DNA of 64,000 nt from Echinicola shivajiensis (GCF_018642165.1 NZ_JAHHZM010000008.1:124001-188000); one strand, 5' to 3'; numbered from the stretch's first letter, positions 8,912-17,953 are shown. A program made the numbers and translations. Notes: generated by a model not told the origin, from the letters alone.

Positions 8912-9922
8912 ATGAAGAAGGCATTACTGTTTGGCATATTTTGGATGACTTGCCTCCTATTACAGGCACAGGACATTCAATATTCACAATTCTATGCTGC
9001 CCCAATATACTTAAACCCTGCCATGACAGGGGCAAGTGAAATGACCAGAATCGGCATGAACTATAGAAATCAATGGCCAGGACTAAACCAATCTGTAAAT
9101 TCCTATTCAGCCTATATGGACCACTATATGTTCAATATCAACAGTGGCATCGGGCTTATGGTCAACAAAAGCCAACAAAGTGCTGCGAATTTGAGCACAA
9201 CAGAAATTGCTGGTTCTTATTCCTATAGACTTCAACTGGGGGCTGAAAGCTATTTGCGCATGGGCGGCCAAGTGAGCTATATGTCCAGAGATGCCTATTT
9301 TGGCAATCTTGTCTTTGGCTCCCAATTAGATGTAAACTCCGATCAAATTATCGGCCCAAGCGGCGAAAACCTTGGTAACGATATCAAACATCGCTTTGCT
9401 GATTATAGCTTTGGCTTATTATATAATAATAAGAATGCCTGGCTTGGAATTTCAGGACACCACTTAACCACTCCAAATACCAGTTTTCTAGAAGATCAAC
9501 TTAGCGAGCTCCCCATGAAATTATCAGCCCATGGTGGAGTTAAAGTTGACCTTCTGGGAGCTGGGATGAACACATTCAACGATAGAAGCATCACCTTTGC
9601 TTTCAATTACAAAACACAAGGGCAGTTCCAGCAGCTGGACCTAGGAACTCAACTCGACCTCAGCCCAGTGGTTTTGGGCGTATGGTACAGGGGAATTCCT
9701 GTCGTCAAACAAGAAACCCCTAACCACGAGTCCCTTATTGGGCTTTTCGGTTTCTCTTTTGACAATGGCATTGACATAGGGTACAGCTATGATTACACCT
9801 TATCAAAACTAGGCAACAACCTTTCTGGTGGAGCACATGAAATCTCCCTTAGATTTTCCTTTTTCGCTGGAGATTCCCGTTTAAGAGGCAGAGAAAGTTC
9901 AATGCCCTGCTTTAAATATTAA
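8912..9922 (+). CDS. PorP/SprF family T9SS outer-membrane protein
   Basis: This 336-residue protein belongs to the PorP/SprF family of outer-membrane beta-barrels linked to type IX secretion. It has a signal peptide (about 1-19, ending LLQAQ), the family opening (DIQYSQFYAAPIYLNPAMTG at 21-40), many alternating aromatic strands and a typical late HEISLRF strand. The start codon is three bases after the upstream stop, so the two genes form one operon. SprF is needed for surface delivery of SprB in Flavobacterium; by analogy this protein should serve the CTD protein encoded just upstream. Specific partnering is inferred from adjacency. Confidence 0.92.
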   Translation: MKKALLFGIFWMTCLLLQAQDIQYSQFYAAPIYLNPAMTGASEMTRIGMNYRNQWPGLNQSVNSYSAYMDHYMFNINSGIGLMVNKSQQSAANLSTTEIAGSYSYRLQLGAESYLRMGGQVSYMSRDAYFGNLVFGSQLDVNSDQIIGPSGENLGNDIKHRFADYSFGLLYNNKNAWLGISGHHLTTPNTSFLEDQLSELPMKLSAHGGVKVDLLGAGMNTFNDRSITFAFNYKTQGQFQQLDLGTQLDLSPVVLGVWYRGIPVVKQETPNHESLIGLFGFSFDNGIDIGYSYDYTLSKLGNNLSGGAHEISLRFSFFAGDSRLRGRESSMPCFKY

Positions 9923-9993
9923 AACATAGCATTGCCTATTGGTCAAGCAATATATTGAGGGAGATATCTGCATATCCTTCTCCATCTTTTTTG

Positions 9994-10001
9994 TATCTTT
10001 G
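9994..10001 (+). promoter_or_regulatory. Bacteroidota -7 box of gltX (TATCTTTG)
   Basis: Exact TAnnTTTG match (TATCTTTG), 68 bases before the gltX ATG, implying a roughly 60-base untranslated leader. The sequence is identical to the box before lysA. Confidence 0.55.
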
Positions 10002-10069
10002 CCCTTTAATTCATTAGAGATTATTCTCTTAAAAGGTTTTACCTTAGAAAAAGGAAAAATATCAATAAG

Positions 10070-11611
10070 ATGACGAAAGAAGTACGCGTACGTTTTGCCC
10101 CATCTCCAACCGGAGCCCTACATATTGGAGGTGTCCGCACCGCCCTTTACAACTACCTTTTTGCCAAAAAGCACAACGGCAAATTTTTGTTGAGAATAGA
10201 AGATACTGACCAGACCCGTTATGTACCGGGTGCTGAGGAATATATTAAATCTGCTTTGGAATGGATAGGCATCACACCAGATGAGAGCCCATGGGTAGAA
10301 GGTCCACATGGCCCTTACCGCCAATCTGAAAGAAAACCACTCTACATGCAATATGCCATGGACTTAGTGGAAAAAGGCTATGCGTACTATGCCTTTGATA
10401 CAGCTGAGGAGCTAGATGCTATGAGAGAAAGATTGACTGCTGCCAGAGTAGTTTCTCCTCAGTACAATGCCATTACCAGAACCCAGATGAAGAATTCACT
10501 TACCCTTCCTGAGGATGAGGTAAAAGAAAAACTAGCGTCTGGAGAACCTTATGTCATCCGTCTGAAGGTCCCTAGAAAAGAAGAAATCAGATTAAACGAC
10601 ATGATCCGTGGTTGGGTAATGGTTCACTCAAACACATTAGATGACAAAGTTCTAATGAAATCTGATGGGATGCCTACCTACCATCTTGCAAATATTGTAG
10701 ATGACCATTTAATGGGAGTTTCACATGTAATCCGTGGTGAGGAATGGTTACCTTCCGCCCCTATACACGTCTTACTTTACCGTTATCTGGGATGGGAAGA
10801 CAGCATGCCTCAGTTTGCCCACTTACCATTATTATTAAAGCCTGATGGCAATGGTAAGTTATCCAAAAGAGATGCTGACAAGCATGGGTTCCCGATTTTC
10901 CCTATGGACTGGACAGATCCTAGAACCAACGAACTTTCTCCTGGATTCAAGGATGCCGGCTACCTTCCTGATGCTTTTGTCAATTTCTTGGCCTTCTTGG
11001 GCTGGAACCCAGGTGATCACCGTGAGATCTTCAATATAGAAGAACTCATAGAAGCGTTCACGGTAGAAAGAATCGGCAAATCAGGGACTAAATTTGACAT
11101 CAATAAAGCAAAATGGTATAACGAGCAATACTTAAAAGCCAAATCCAATCAAGAGTTGGCGGGGTACCTGATGGAAGACCTTGAAAAAGAAGGAATTGAA
11201 ATCCTCCAATCCAAGGCTGAGAGGATTGTAAATATCATGAAAGAAAGAGCCACTTTCCCTGCAGATTTATGGAGAGAAGGTAGATTCCTATTGATAGCCC
11301 CTGACTCCTTTGATGAGAAAATAGCTGGCAAAAAATGGAATGAAGATGCCGTACAGGTATTGAGCAGCTACAAAGATGAACTAGCTAAATTTGAAGGTGA
11401 GTTCACACCAGAAAGCGCTAAATCCTTATTGGAAAAAGCAGCAGAAGCCAATGAAATCAAACTGGGTAAGGTGATGCAGGCCGTAAGATTAGCCACCACT
11501 GGAGTGGGGGCTGGCCCTGATTTAATGGAGGTATTTGTGATCATTGGAAAAGATGAACTAATCAAAAGAATTGATTTTGCGTTAAATACATTAGAAGTAA
11601 AAGCAAATTAA
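10070..11611 (+). CDS. gltX: Glutamyl-tRNA synthetase
   Basis: GltX charges tRNA-Glu with glutamate in the cytoplasm. The 513-residue class I synthetase shows the HIGH-type motif within PSPTGALHIGG (residues 11-21) and the KMSKS-type motif KLSKR at about 263-267, followed by the alpha-helical anticodon-binding region. Length fits bacterial GluRS. A single gltX is common in Bacteroidota; whether it also charges tRNA-Gln cannot be read from this window. A 67-residue charged protein follows 54 bases downstream and shares the terminator. Confidence 0.97.
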   Translation: MTKEVRVRFAPSPTGALHIGGVRTALYNYLFAKKHNGKFLLRIEDTDQTRYVPGAEEYIKSALEWIGITPDESPWVEGPHGPYRQSERKPLYMQYAMDLVEKGYAYYAFDTAEELDAMRERLTAARVVSPQYNAITRTQMKNSLTLPEDEVKEKLASGEPYVIRLKVPRKEEIRLNDMIRGWVMVHSNTLDDKVLMKSDGMPTYHLANIVDDHLMGVSHVIRGEEWLPSAPIHVLLYRYLGWEDSMPQFAHLPLLLKPDGNGKLSKRDADKHGFPIFPMDWTDPRTNELSPGFKDAGYLPDAFVNFLAFLGWNPGDHREIFNIEELIEAFTVERIGKSGTKFDINKAKWYNEQYLKAKSNQELAGYLMEDLEKEGIEILQSKAERIVNIMKERATFPADLWREGRFLLIAPDSFDEKIAGKKWNEDAVQVLSSYKDELAKFEGEFTPESAKSLLEKAAEANEIKLGKVMQAVRLATTGVGAGPDLMEVFVIIGKDELIKRIDFALNTLEVKAN

Positions 11612-11665
11612 TCCACGAACAACCAGTCTACTAATAATCACTGGTTTAAAAAGAAAGGAAAAGTC

Positions 11666-11869
11666 ATGGCTAAAAAACCTAAAAAAGAGGAAAACCCTAA
11701 AGTAAATCCAGAATTGGAAGGATTTAAAATGAATATCAATTCATTTGGGGAAATCTCTAGTTCTTTTTCCATTGACAAAATCAATGAGTTTCTGAACAAA
11801 AATGTAGAGGATAAAAAACTCAAAGACCGGAATGATTTAGACCAGGTCAAAAAAACCGATAAAAAATAG
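11666..11869 (+). CDS. Small highly charged conserved-type protein
   Basis: I do not recognise a characterised family. The 67-residue product is Lys/Asp/Glu/Asn-rich, with basic ends (MAKKPKKEEN..., ...VKKTDKK) and a central amphipathic segment (about 22-45) of the form FKMNINSFGEISSSFSID. It lacks a signal peptide or membrane segment, so it should be cytoplasmic. It lies 54 bases after gltX and its stop codon sits inside the stem of the terminator, so it is the last gene of the gltX transcript. The ATG at 11666 has a plausible spacing; no frame competition was seen. Confidence 0.65.
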   Translation: MAKKPKKEENPKVNPELEGFKMNINSFGEISSSFSIDKINEFLNKNVEDKKLKDRNDLDQVKKTDKK

Positions 11870-11892
11870 TCTGCGTAGGCAGACTATTTTTT
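11866..11892 (+). terminator. Terminator after the gltX operon, overlapping a stop codon
   Basis: Arms ATAGTCTGC (11866-11874) and GCAGACTAT (11879-11887) with a four-base loop and T run 11887-11892. The TAG stop of the small gene (11867-11869) is part of the left arm. Confidence 0.87.
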
Positions 11893-11931
11893 ATTATTTT
11901 TAAATTACAGAGCAGCTATTAAGTCTTCAAC

Positions 11932-12627
11932 TTGAATCCTATCATCAAAAAACAGATCTATTATATTGCTAGTCTGGCATTAATATTTACCCTGTTGCTG
12001 TTCAACAGTTCATATACTTATGCCCAAACCAATATTGGCTTTAGAGGAGGTTTGAGCTATTCAGGCATGACTTACAGATCTGTTGCCTCACTTCCCAAAG
12101 TCAAGGCGCACGGTGTCAAAAACCAACCGACCTTTGCCTTTGTCTTTGAGCATTTCTATAAGGACCATGCAGGTATAGAGGTAAGTTTCCAGAAAGTGAC
12201 TACGGGATTTATAGAATATAATGAGGACGAAACAGCTACCAATGAAACCCATTTTGACTATTTCAAAGTACCGGTTTTGGCCAATTTCTATTTTGGAAGG
12301 TCAGGGCGCTTTCATATAAAAATGGGGCCACATTTTGGAAGACTCCTCAAAGCCACAGATGTCAAAAGGGAATTTGAAGCTCCAAATGAAAACATTCCCA
12401 TACTGCCTACTTACGGACAGGAAGGGGATGATCCCAAAAAATTAATGTACGGACTTACTGCCGGAGCGGGAATTTCTAAGGTATTTGGCATAAGCACCAT
12501 AGCAGCAGACGTTCGCGCATCTTATGAATTTGGCCGACCAGAAAATCAAGACAGGATTTTTGATATGACCGGAACAAATATAGAATTCACCCTTGCTTAT
12601 CTTTTCCGCGTGGCAAAAAGAAAATAA
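11932..12627 (+). CDS. Outer-membrane beta-barrel (porin-family) protein
   Basis: The 231-residue protein fits the OMP_b-brl_2/PorT-like barrel family: a signal peptide (about residues 8-31, cut after TYAQ), a GFRGGLSYSG first strand, alternating strands and a terminal aromatic strand (FTLAYLFRVAKRK). Function beyond being an outer-membrane barrel is unknown. The start is taken as TTG at 11932: an in-frame stop lies at 11920-11922 and the next ATG would delete the signal peptide. It is convergent with pruA across a bidirectional terminator. Confidence 0.8.
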   Translation: MNPIIKKQIYYIASLALIFTLLLFNSSYTYAQTNIGFRGGLSYSGMTYRSVASLPKVKAHGVKNQPTFAFVFEHFYKDHAGIEVSFQKVTTGFIEYNEDETATNETHFDYFKVPVLANFYFGRSGRFHIKMGPHFGRLLKATDVKREFEAPNENIPILPTYGQEGDDPKKLMYGLTAGAGISKVFGISTIAADVRASYEFGRPENQDRIFDMTGTNIEFTLAYLFRVAKRK

Positions 12628-12638
12628 GCAGATCAAAA

Positions 12639-12666
12639 AAAGCCACCAATTTTCATTGGTGGCTTT
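12639..12666. terminator. Bidirectional terminator between barrel gene and pruA
   Basis: Twelve-base perfect arms AAAGCCACCAAT (12639-12650) and ATTGGTGGCTTT (12655-12666) with a TTTC loop. A/T runs on both sides let it serve both convergent genes. Confidence 0.88.
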
Positions 12667-12689
12667 CTATCTATTCATTTCTGTTTGTA

Positions 12690-14321
12690 TCAATCCTCAC
12701 CTAAGAAAGGATATCTATAATCCGTAGGAGTCACAAATGTTTCTTTGATGGTTCTTGGCGATACCCATCTCAACATATTGATCATGGCACCTGCTTTATC
12801 ATTGGTACCAGAAGCTCTGGCTCCACCAAATGGCTGTTGTCCAACAACTGCTCCAGTACATTTATCATTGATATAGAAGTTACCAGCCGCATTTCTCAAT
12901 TTCTGTGTTGCCAGCTGAGCAGCATACCTGTCCTGGGAGAAAATGGCACCCGTAAGTGCATAAGAAGAAGTTTGGTCTACCAATTCTAGGGTAGCTTCAA
13001 AATTATTTTCCTCATACACATAAATGGTCAATACCGGACCGAAAATCTCCTCACACATAGTGGTGTACATAGGATCCTTGGTCAATAGTACTGTAGGCTC
13101 TACAAAATAACCTTTTGATTTATCGTAATTACCTCCGGCGATCACTTCAAGGCCATCAGCTTTGGCATTATCGATATATTTGGTAATCCTATCGAATGCT
13201 TTCTCATCAATAACTGCATTGACAAAGTTGCCAAAGTCCTCAGTTCCTCCCATTTTAATGCTAGCAAGATCTTCGACCATATACTTCTTCACATCTTCCC
13301 AAAGGTTAGACGGAACATAAGCACGCGAAGCTGCAGAACATTTTTGGCCTTGGAATTCAAAAGCACCTCTTACCAATCCTGTAGCAAATTGCTTAGCATG
13401 GGCAGACTTATGGGCAATCATAAAGTCCTTACCACCTGTTTCACCTACAATTCTTGGGTAAGCTTTATATTTAGTGATGTTTTCACCGATAGTTTTCCAA
13501 ATTGTCTGGAATACAGCAGTGGAACCTGTAAAGTGAATACCAGCGAAGTCTGGATGGTTAAATACCACTTCACCAGTGTCTGGCCCATCTACATAAATCA
13601 AGTTGATCACCCCATCAGGCACACCAGCTTCCTTAAATACCTCCATCAATACCTGAGCAGAATAAATCTGGGTATAGGCAGGTTTCCAAACTACCGTATT
13701 GCCCATCATGGCTGGAGCAGTAGGTAGGTTGCCGGCAATAGCGGTAAAGTTAAAAGGAGTCAAGGCAAAGACAAAACCCTCCAATGGACGTTGTTCAGTC
13801 CTATTCCAAACGCCATTTCCAGAAATCGGAGGCTGTTGGGAATAAATTTCCGTCATGTACTTTACATTGAACTTCAAGAAATCTACGATTTCACAAGCAG
13901 AGTCGATTTCAGCTTGATAGGCGTTTTTTGATTGCCCCAACATCGTGGCAGCATTCATCTTATACCTATAAGGCCCAGCGATCAAATCGGCAGCTTTTAA
14001 GAAGATAGCAGCTCTTTGCTCCCATTCCATGGTTTCCCATGCTTCTTTCGCACCCAAAGCAGCATTAATCGCCTGCTCTACGTGAGACTTGTCTCCTTCG
14101 TGAAAATATCCAAGGATGTGCTGATGGTCATGAGGAGGAGAAAGTGGAAGTTTATTCCCTGTCCTTACTTCCTCGCTACCAATATACATTGGTATATCCA
14201 CTTCCATAGCGCGAGCCTCTCTGATTGCTTCCTGTAACTTAGCTCTTTCTGCTGAGCCAGGAGCATAATCAAATACCGGTTCATTTTTCGGTTCCGGTAT
14301 ATTGAAGAAACCTTTTAACAT
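12690..14321 (-). CDS. pruA: L-glutamate gamma-semialdehyde dehydrogenase
   Basis: This 543-residue aldehyde dehydrogenase oxidises L-glutamate gamma-semialdehyde (pyrroline-5-carboxylate) to glutamate with NAD+, the second step of proline catabolism. It is the stand-alone type rather than PutA-fused. Key features are TPFNFTAIAGNLPTAP for cofactor binding, the general-base Glu in ETGGKDF, and the nucleophile Cys328 in GQKCSAASR. The family-specific N-terminal extension (..FNIPEPKNEPV..) is present and length is standard. No proline dehydrogenase is in the window. A -7 box lies 30 bases upstream. Confidence 0.96.
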   Translation of the reverse strand: MLKGFFNIPEPKNEPVFDYAPGSAERAKLQEAIREARAMEVDIPMYIGSEEVRTGNKLPLSPPHDHQHILGYFHEGDKSHVEQAINAALGAKEAWETMEWEQRAAIFLKAADLIAGPYRYKMNAATMLGQSKNAYQAEIDSACEIVDFLKFNVKYMTEIYSQQPPISGNGVWNRTEQRPLEGFVFALTPFNFTAIAGNLPTAPAMMGNTVVWKPAYTQIYSAQVLMEVFKEAGVPDGVINLIYVDGPDTGEVVFNHPDFAGIHFTGSTAVFQTIWKTIGENITKYKAYPRIVGETGGKDFMIAHKSAHAKQFATGLVRGAFEFQGQKCSAASRAYVPSNLWEDVKKYMVEDLASIKMGGTEDFGNFVNAVIDEKAFDRITKYIDNAKADGLEVIAGGNYDKSKGYFVEPTVLLTKDPMYTTMCEEIFGPVLTIYVYEENNFEATLELVDQTSSYALTGAIFSQDRYAAQLATQKLRNAAGNFYINDKCTGAVVGQQPFGGARASGTNDKAGAMINMLRWVSPRTIKETFVTPTDYRYPFLGED

Positions 14322-14351
14322 AATAATTTGAGTTTTTTATTCTGATTAGTG

Positions 14352-14359
14352 CAAAGATA
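14352..14359 (-). promoter_or_regulatory. Bacteroidota -7 box of pruA (TATCTTTG on minus strand)
   Basis: CAAAGATA on the plus strand reads TATCTTTG on the minus strand, an exact TAnnTTTG match 30 bases before the pruA ATG. A TTTTG on the minus strand at 14383-14387 is a possible -33 element at slightly long spacing. Confidence 0.6.
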
Positions 14360-14401
14360 AAATTTCGGACTTAAATTCTATGCAAAAGGACGAACAGCCT
14401 G

Positions 14402-15097
14402 CTAAAGAAATTTCTCTAATTCTTTGAATCCTTGAATAGTATATGTGGCCTCCACCCCAATATCCAATCCTTTGGGGTTGAAATAAACCTGATCTATGGA
14501 GGCACTTTTTGCGCCCTCCACATCAGATATTGGATTGTCACCTATCATCAAACATTCCTCAGAATAAGTTGCCAGTTGCCTCATTGCATACTCAAAAATC
14601 CGCTTATCGGGCTTCTTGTGCCCTGTTGTTTCAGATGTAACGATCAGCTTGAAATAATTATTAATTCCAGAAGCGGAAATTTTCTTAGCCTGACTTTCAT
14701 CAAATCCATTGGTGATAATATGCAAATCATATTTCTCCTTTAAGTATTCTAAAATCTCCTTTGAATAAGGAAACAAATGTGGCTTTGAGGAAGTACGATG
14801 CATAAAATCCTCCTCCATTTCGACGGGCACTTCTATTTTATGAGCACCCAACTGATCAAAAATCCTCCTAAAGCGTTCCTTTCTAAGGGTAATTTTATCA
14901 ATTTTCCCTTTATCATAATAATCCCACAAACCATGATTTACCTTGATAAAGGCTTTGTAAAAATCATAGTTCGAAGGTACTCCCAGATTCTCCAGTGAAT
15001 AAACCTCATACAATTCAGATAATGATTCCTGTACATTTCGATCATAATCCCACAAAGTGTGGTCCAAATCAAAAAATAGGTGACGGTACTTTTTCAA
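14402..15097 (-). CDS. YjjG-family HAD hydrolase
   Basis: The 231-residue protein is a HAD-superfamily phosphatase close to the YjjG non-canonical pyrimidine nucleotidase group. Motif I is FFDLDHTLWD (nucleophile Asp at about 10), motif II HIITNG, motif III the Lys in GHKKPD and motif IV LMIGDNPISD. YjjG proteins dephosphorylate nucleoside monophosphates, including modified pyrimidines; substrate here is not proven. Eleven bases separate it from the upstream ArsR gene, so they form a two-gene unit. No terminator of its own was seen. Confidence 0.88.
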   Translation of the reverse strand: MKKYRHLFFDLDHTLWDYDRNVQESLSELYEVYSLENLGVPSNYDFYKAFIKVNHGLWDYYDKGKIDKITLRKERFRRIFDQLGAHKIEVPVEMEEDFMHRTSSKPHLFPYSKEILEYLKEKYDLHIITNGFDESQAKKISASGINNYFKLIVTSETTGHKKPDKRIFEYAMRQLATYSEECLMIGDNPISDVEGAKSASIDQVYFNPKGLDIGVEATYTIQGFKELEKFL

Positions 15098-15108
15098 AAC
15101 TTTAAACT

Positions 15109-15489
15109 TTAGCGGTAAGGGGTATTTTCTATTTTGTTGATCGCTAGCTCCCTATTGGAACGCAAAATCTCATAAATTTCCTGATCTCGGATCAAATTGA
15201 CATCTTTTTGAATGAACTTAAAAATTTGATTGATAATCTCAATGGCCTCGTCCAAAATATAATAGAAGGTCCATTGGTCCACTCTTCTGCTGCCCACCAA
15301 ACCAGAGTTTTTAAGATAGGCAAGATGCCTGCTTGTCTTGGTCTGGGTAAATTCCAAGATATGCTCCAAATCGGAAATGCATAACTCCTTGTTTTGGATC
15401 AGCAAGTGAATAATCCTTACCCTAGGCTCTTCTGAAAGTGCCTTGAAGACCCGCATGCCGTAATTTAAACTGATATTTTTAAGTCTCAT
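15109..15489 (-). CDS. ArsR/SmtB-family transcriptional regulator
   Basis: A 126-residue winged-helix regulator. Residues about 10-85 form the HTH with ALSEEPRVRIIHLL and the recognition helix segment TQTKTSRHLAYLKNSGLV, followed by a beta-wing (SRRVDQWTFYYIL). The metal-binding CxC of true ArsR is not present in the recognition helix, although single Cys residues occur elsewhere. It is therefore probably not a classical arsenic sensor. It lies directly upstream of the HAD phosphatase; it could autoregulate that pair. Confidence 0.88.
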   Translation of the reverse strand: MRLKNISLNYGMRVFKALSEEPRVRIIHLLIQNKELCISDLEHILEFTQTKTSRHLAYLKNSGLVGSRRVDQWTFYYILDEAIEIINQIFKFIQKDVNLIRDQEIYEILRSNRELAINKIENTPYR

Positions 15490-15624
15490 TTAATAATTTT
15501 TAACGAAGAAACCTCCCTGAAATTAAGAAAATGCAGTGAAAATAACCTATAATAGCATTTGAATTTGGGAGCTACTACTTAAACCAATTTCCTTAAGGAA
15601 CGTTTCTCATTAAAAAGCTTTATT

Positions 15625-16272
15625 TTGAAAATCACTAATTTATATCTCCCTTTATTTTTGTTTTTTTTCCTGCTCATGACAGGAATCACTTCTTCTTACG
15701 CACAAGATTCTAAGGACAGAAAAGTGCTACAGCTGTCTGGTATTATTTTAAATGCAGACAGTACAACGGCTATTTCGGGAGTAAACGTATATGTACCCAA
15801 TAAAGGTAGAGGAACCAGCTCTAATAATTTCGGATACTTCTCCATGCCTGTAGCTACAGGTGACAGTGTGGTCTTTAGCTTCGTAGGATTGAAAAATCAA
15901 ACTTTCAAAGTTCCTGATACGGTAGAGGAAGATAAAATCAGTCTTATCTTGACAATGGTTCAGGACGAAATTGCCTTAGGCGAAGTAGAGGTAATGCCTT
16001 ATCCTACAGAAGAAGAATTTAAACAAGCGGTATTAGCCATGACTGTGGATGACATCCCATTAGATAGAGGGAATTTGAGTCCTCAAATGCTGCTAAGATG
16101 GGCTGAGCAAATGCCATCTTCACCTAATGAGAATTTCAGAAGCTTCCAAAGCGGTCAAATGCAACAAATTCAAGACCGCTACGGACCAAGATCATTCCCA
16201 CTACTTAACCCATTTGCTTGGGCCAACTTTATCAAGTCCATCAAACGGGGAGACTTAAAAAGCAAGGATTAA
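15625..16272 (+). CDS. Exported protein with carboxypeptidase-regulatory-like domain
   Basis: The 215-residue protein carries a signal peptide (about 1-26, cut after SYAQ) and then a CarboxypepD_reg-like beta-sandwich (about 33-115; LSGIILNADSTTAISGVNVYV, with GYFSM). This is the domain found at the N-terminus of TonB-dependent receptors and in stand-alone envelope proteins of Bacteroidota. No plug or barrel follows, so it is not a receptor. The C-terminal 90 residues are Met/Gln-rich and unrecognised. The start is TTG at 15625, which exactly precedes the signal peptide; no in-frame ATG offers a better start. Monocistronic with a bidirectional terminator. Confidence 0.78.
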   Translation: MKITNLYLPLFLFFFLLMTGITSSYAQDSKDRKVLQLSGIILNADSTTAISGVNVYVPNKGRGTSSNNFGYFSMPVATGDSVVFSFVGLKNQTFKVPDTVEEDKISLILTMVQDEIALGEVEVMPYPTEEEFKQAVLAMTVDDIPLDRGNLSPQMLLRWAEQMPSSPNENFRSFQSGQMQQIQDRYGPRSFPLLNPFAWANFIKSIKRGDLKSKD

Positions 16273-16286
16273 AAACCTACATAAAC

Positions 16287-16320
16287 AAAATGGGCTGCTT
16301 CTTCCGAAGCAGCCCATTTT
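16287..16320. terminator. Bidirectional terminator between 15625 gene and aminopeptidase P
   Basis: Fifteen-base perfect arms at 16287-16301 (AAAATGGGCTGCTTC) and 16306-16320 around a four-base loop, A/T-flanked, between convergent genes. Confidence 0.9.
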
Positions 16321-16354
16321 CATTTTCAACATTAATAGCTTTCAAAGCTAATTC

Positions 16355-17953
16355 CTACAATTCTGGCAATACCCATTCCTCAAGAATACTTGGCTTTTTC
16401 ATCATTGCCTCTATAGCTTCGCTGCTTCTAGGTGCATCTGCAGAAAGGTTAACAAAACCATCCTTTGTAATCAGCACATCGTCCTCAATCCTTACGGCAA
16501 TATTCCACCATTTCTCATCACAATCACTTCCTTCTGGAATATAAATACCCGGCTCAACAGTCAATACCATTCCCTCTTCCAAGGGGCCATAAGCACCTCT
16601 ATCATGCACGTCAAGTCCCAAATGATGACTGGTACCATGTGGGAAATAACGGTGACGCTGGCCTCTGACAATAATCCCCAAGTCTACCAATCCTTCATTA
16701 ATGATTCTCTGTGCTACCTTATTGACCTCACTAAACTCAGTACCAGGTCTACAAACTGCCATTGCCTCTTCTTGGGCCTTATAAACCAAATCATAAATAG
16801 CCTTTTCTTCTTTGGTAAATTCACCGGAAACAGGAATAGTTCTGGTAACATCAGCCGTATACCCCCTCCATTCGGCCCCAAGATCCATCAACATCAAACG
16901 GTTTTGGGGATCTCTCAAATCATTGGAGATATAATGTAGAATACAACCATTTTGACCAGCCCCAACAATAGAAGGATAGCCAACTGACTCAGCACCATAA
17001 CGCTTATAAACAAATTCATGTATGCCTTGAACCTCCCTTTCAGAAATTCCAGGCTTCAATGCTTTCATCACCTCTACCTGTCCTATGGCAGAAATACGGA
17101 TAGCATTTTTCAACATTTCAATTTCTTCCGGAGTTTTTACCCCTCTCAATACGGTCATCATCTCAGGCAAACCTGCCACATCCACCTTGGTTTCCGGCAG
17201 GTTCTTTGCTATTTCCATTCGCTTTTCTGGTGTCTCTGCATCAGCAAATGCGATTAGTAAGGCATCATTTTCCACCTCTGGATAATATTTTCTGTATCGA
17301 CCAATTACCTGAGCAACATTTGCGGAATTGTCCAAGTCAGTCGCTTTGATCAGATCATACATTTGATTGGTTACTTTGGAAATCTGTTCAGGATAATTAC
17401 TGGCAGCCTTAAATCCTTCCATCATGGTCATCATATCCTTATTGGCGCTACTTTCCTCAATCCCTTTAAGATTAAAGGTTAGCACTTTATCCAGTTCGCC
17501 CAAATTAACCTTGGCCTCATCATTAAACTGGGAATTCAGAAACACCTGCTCAAAACCCAACTTTTCTTTTACACCTTCAACTCCAAGCCTTTTCCCATTC
17601 CACATTTCAGCATTTTCATCCCTCGCCTGCACATAAATCACTTCATCAACCATTTCACCTCCTACCAATTTTGGCTCACTGAAAATCACCAAAACAGCAT
17701 TAGGCTCTCTATAGCCAGTTAAATAGAAAAAATCTGTGTTGGGATGATATATAAAATCCACATCATTGGATCTGTTCTTCACAGGAGCGGTAAAAACCAC
17801 AGCTGCTGAATTTTCTGGAAGCATTGCTCTTAGCGCTTCTCTTCTACCTTTGTGAAAAGATTTGTCAAGGCCATCATCAAAATATGACTGGGCCTTTACC
17901 ATGTTTATCCCAAGGCAAAACAAAATTGCCAACAGTATTTTACTACCTTTCAT
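16355..17953 (-). CDS. Secreted Xaa-Pro aminopeptidase (M24B)
   Basis: A 532-residue aminopeptidase P family enzyme that removes the N-terminal residue ahead of proline. A signal peptide (about 1-21, ending MVKAQ) sends it to the periplasm or beyond. The N-terminal creatinase-like domain (about 30-240) is followed by the M24 pita-bread domain. Dinuclear metal ligands are visible: Asp residues in MDLGAEWRGYTADVTRT, His in GTSHHLGLDVHD, Glu in EPGIYI and Glu in VRIEDDVLI. Longer than E. coli PepP (about 440) because of the signal and N-terminal domain. Convergent with the 15625 gene. Confidence 0.93.
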   Translation of the reverse strand: MKGSKILLAILFCLGINMVKAQSYFDDGLDKSFHKGRREALRAMLPENSAAVVFTAPVKNRSNDVDFIYHPNTDFFYLTGYREPNAVLVIFSEPKLVGGEMVDEVIYVQARDENAEMWNGKRLGVEGVKEKLGFEQVFLNSQFNDEAKVNLGELDKVLTFNLKGIEESSANKDMMTMMEGFKAASNYPEQISKVTNQMYDLIKATDLDNSANVAQVIGRYRKYYPEVENDALLIAFADAETPEKRMEIAKNLPETKVDVAGLPEMMTVLRGVKTPEEIEMLKNAIRISAIGQVEVMKALKPGISEREVQGIHEFVYKRYGAESVGYPSIVGAGQNGCILHYISNDLRDPQNRLMLMDLGAEWRGYTADVTRTIPVSGEFTKEEKAIYDLVYKAQEEAMAVCRPGTEFSEVNKVAQRIINEGLVDLGIIVRGQRHRYFPHGTSHHLGLDVHDRGAYGPLEEGMVLTVEPGIYIPEGSDCDEKWWNIAVRIEDDVLITKDGFVNLSADAPRSSEAIEAMMKKPSILEEWVLPEL

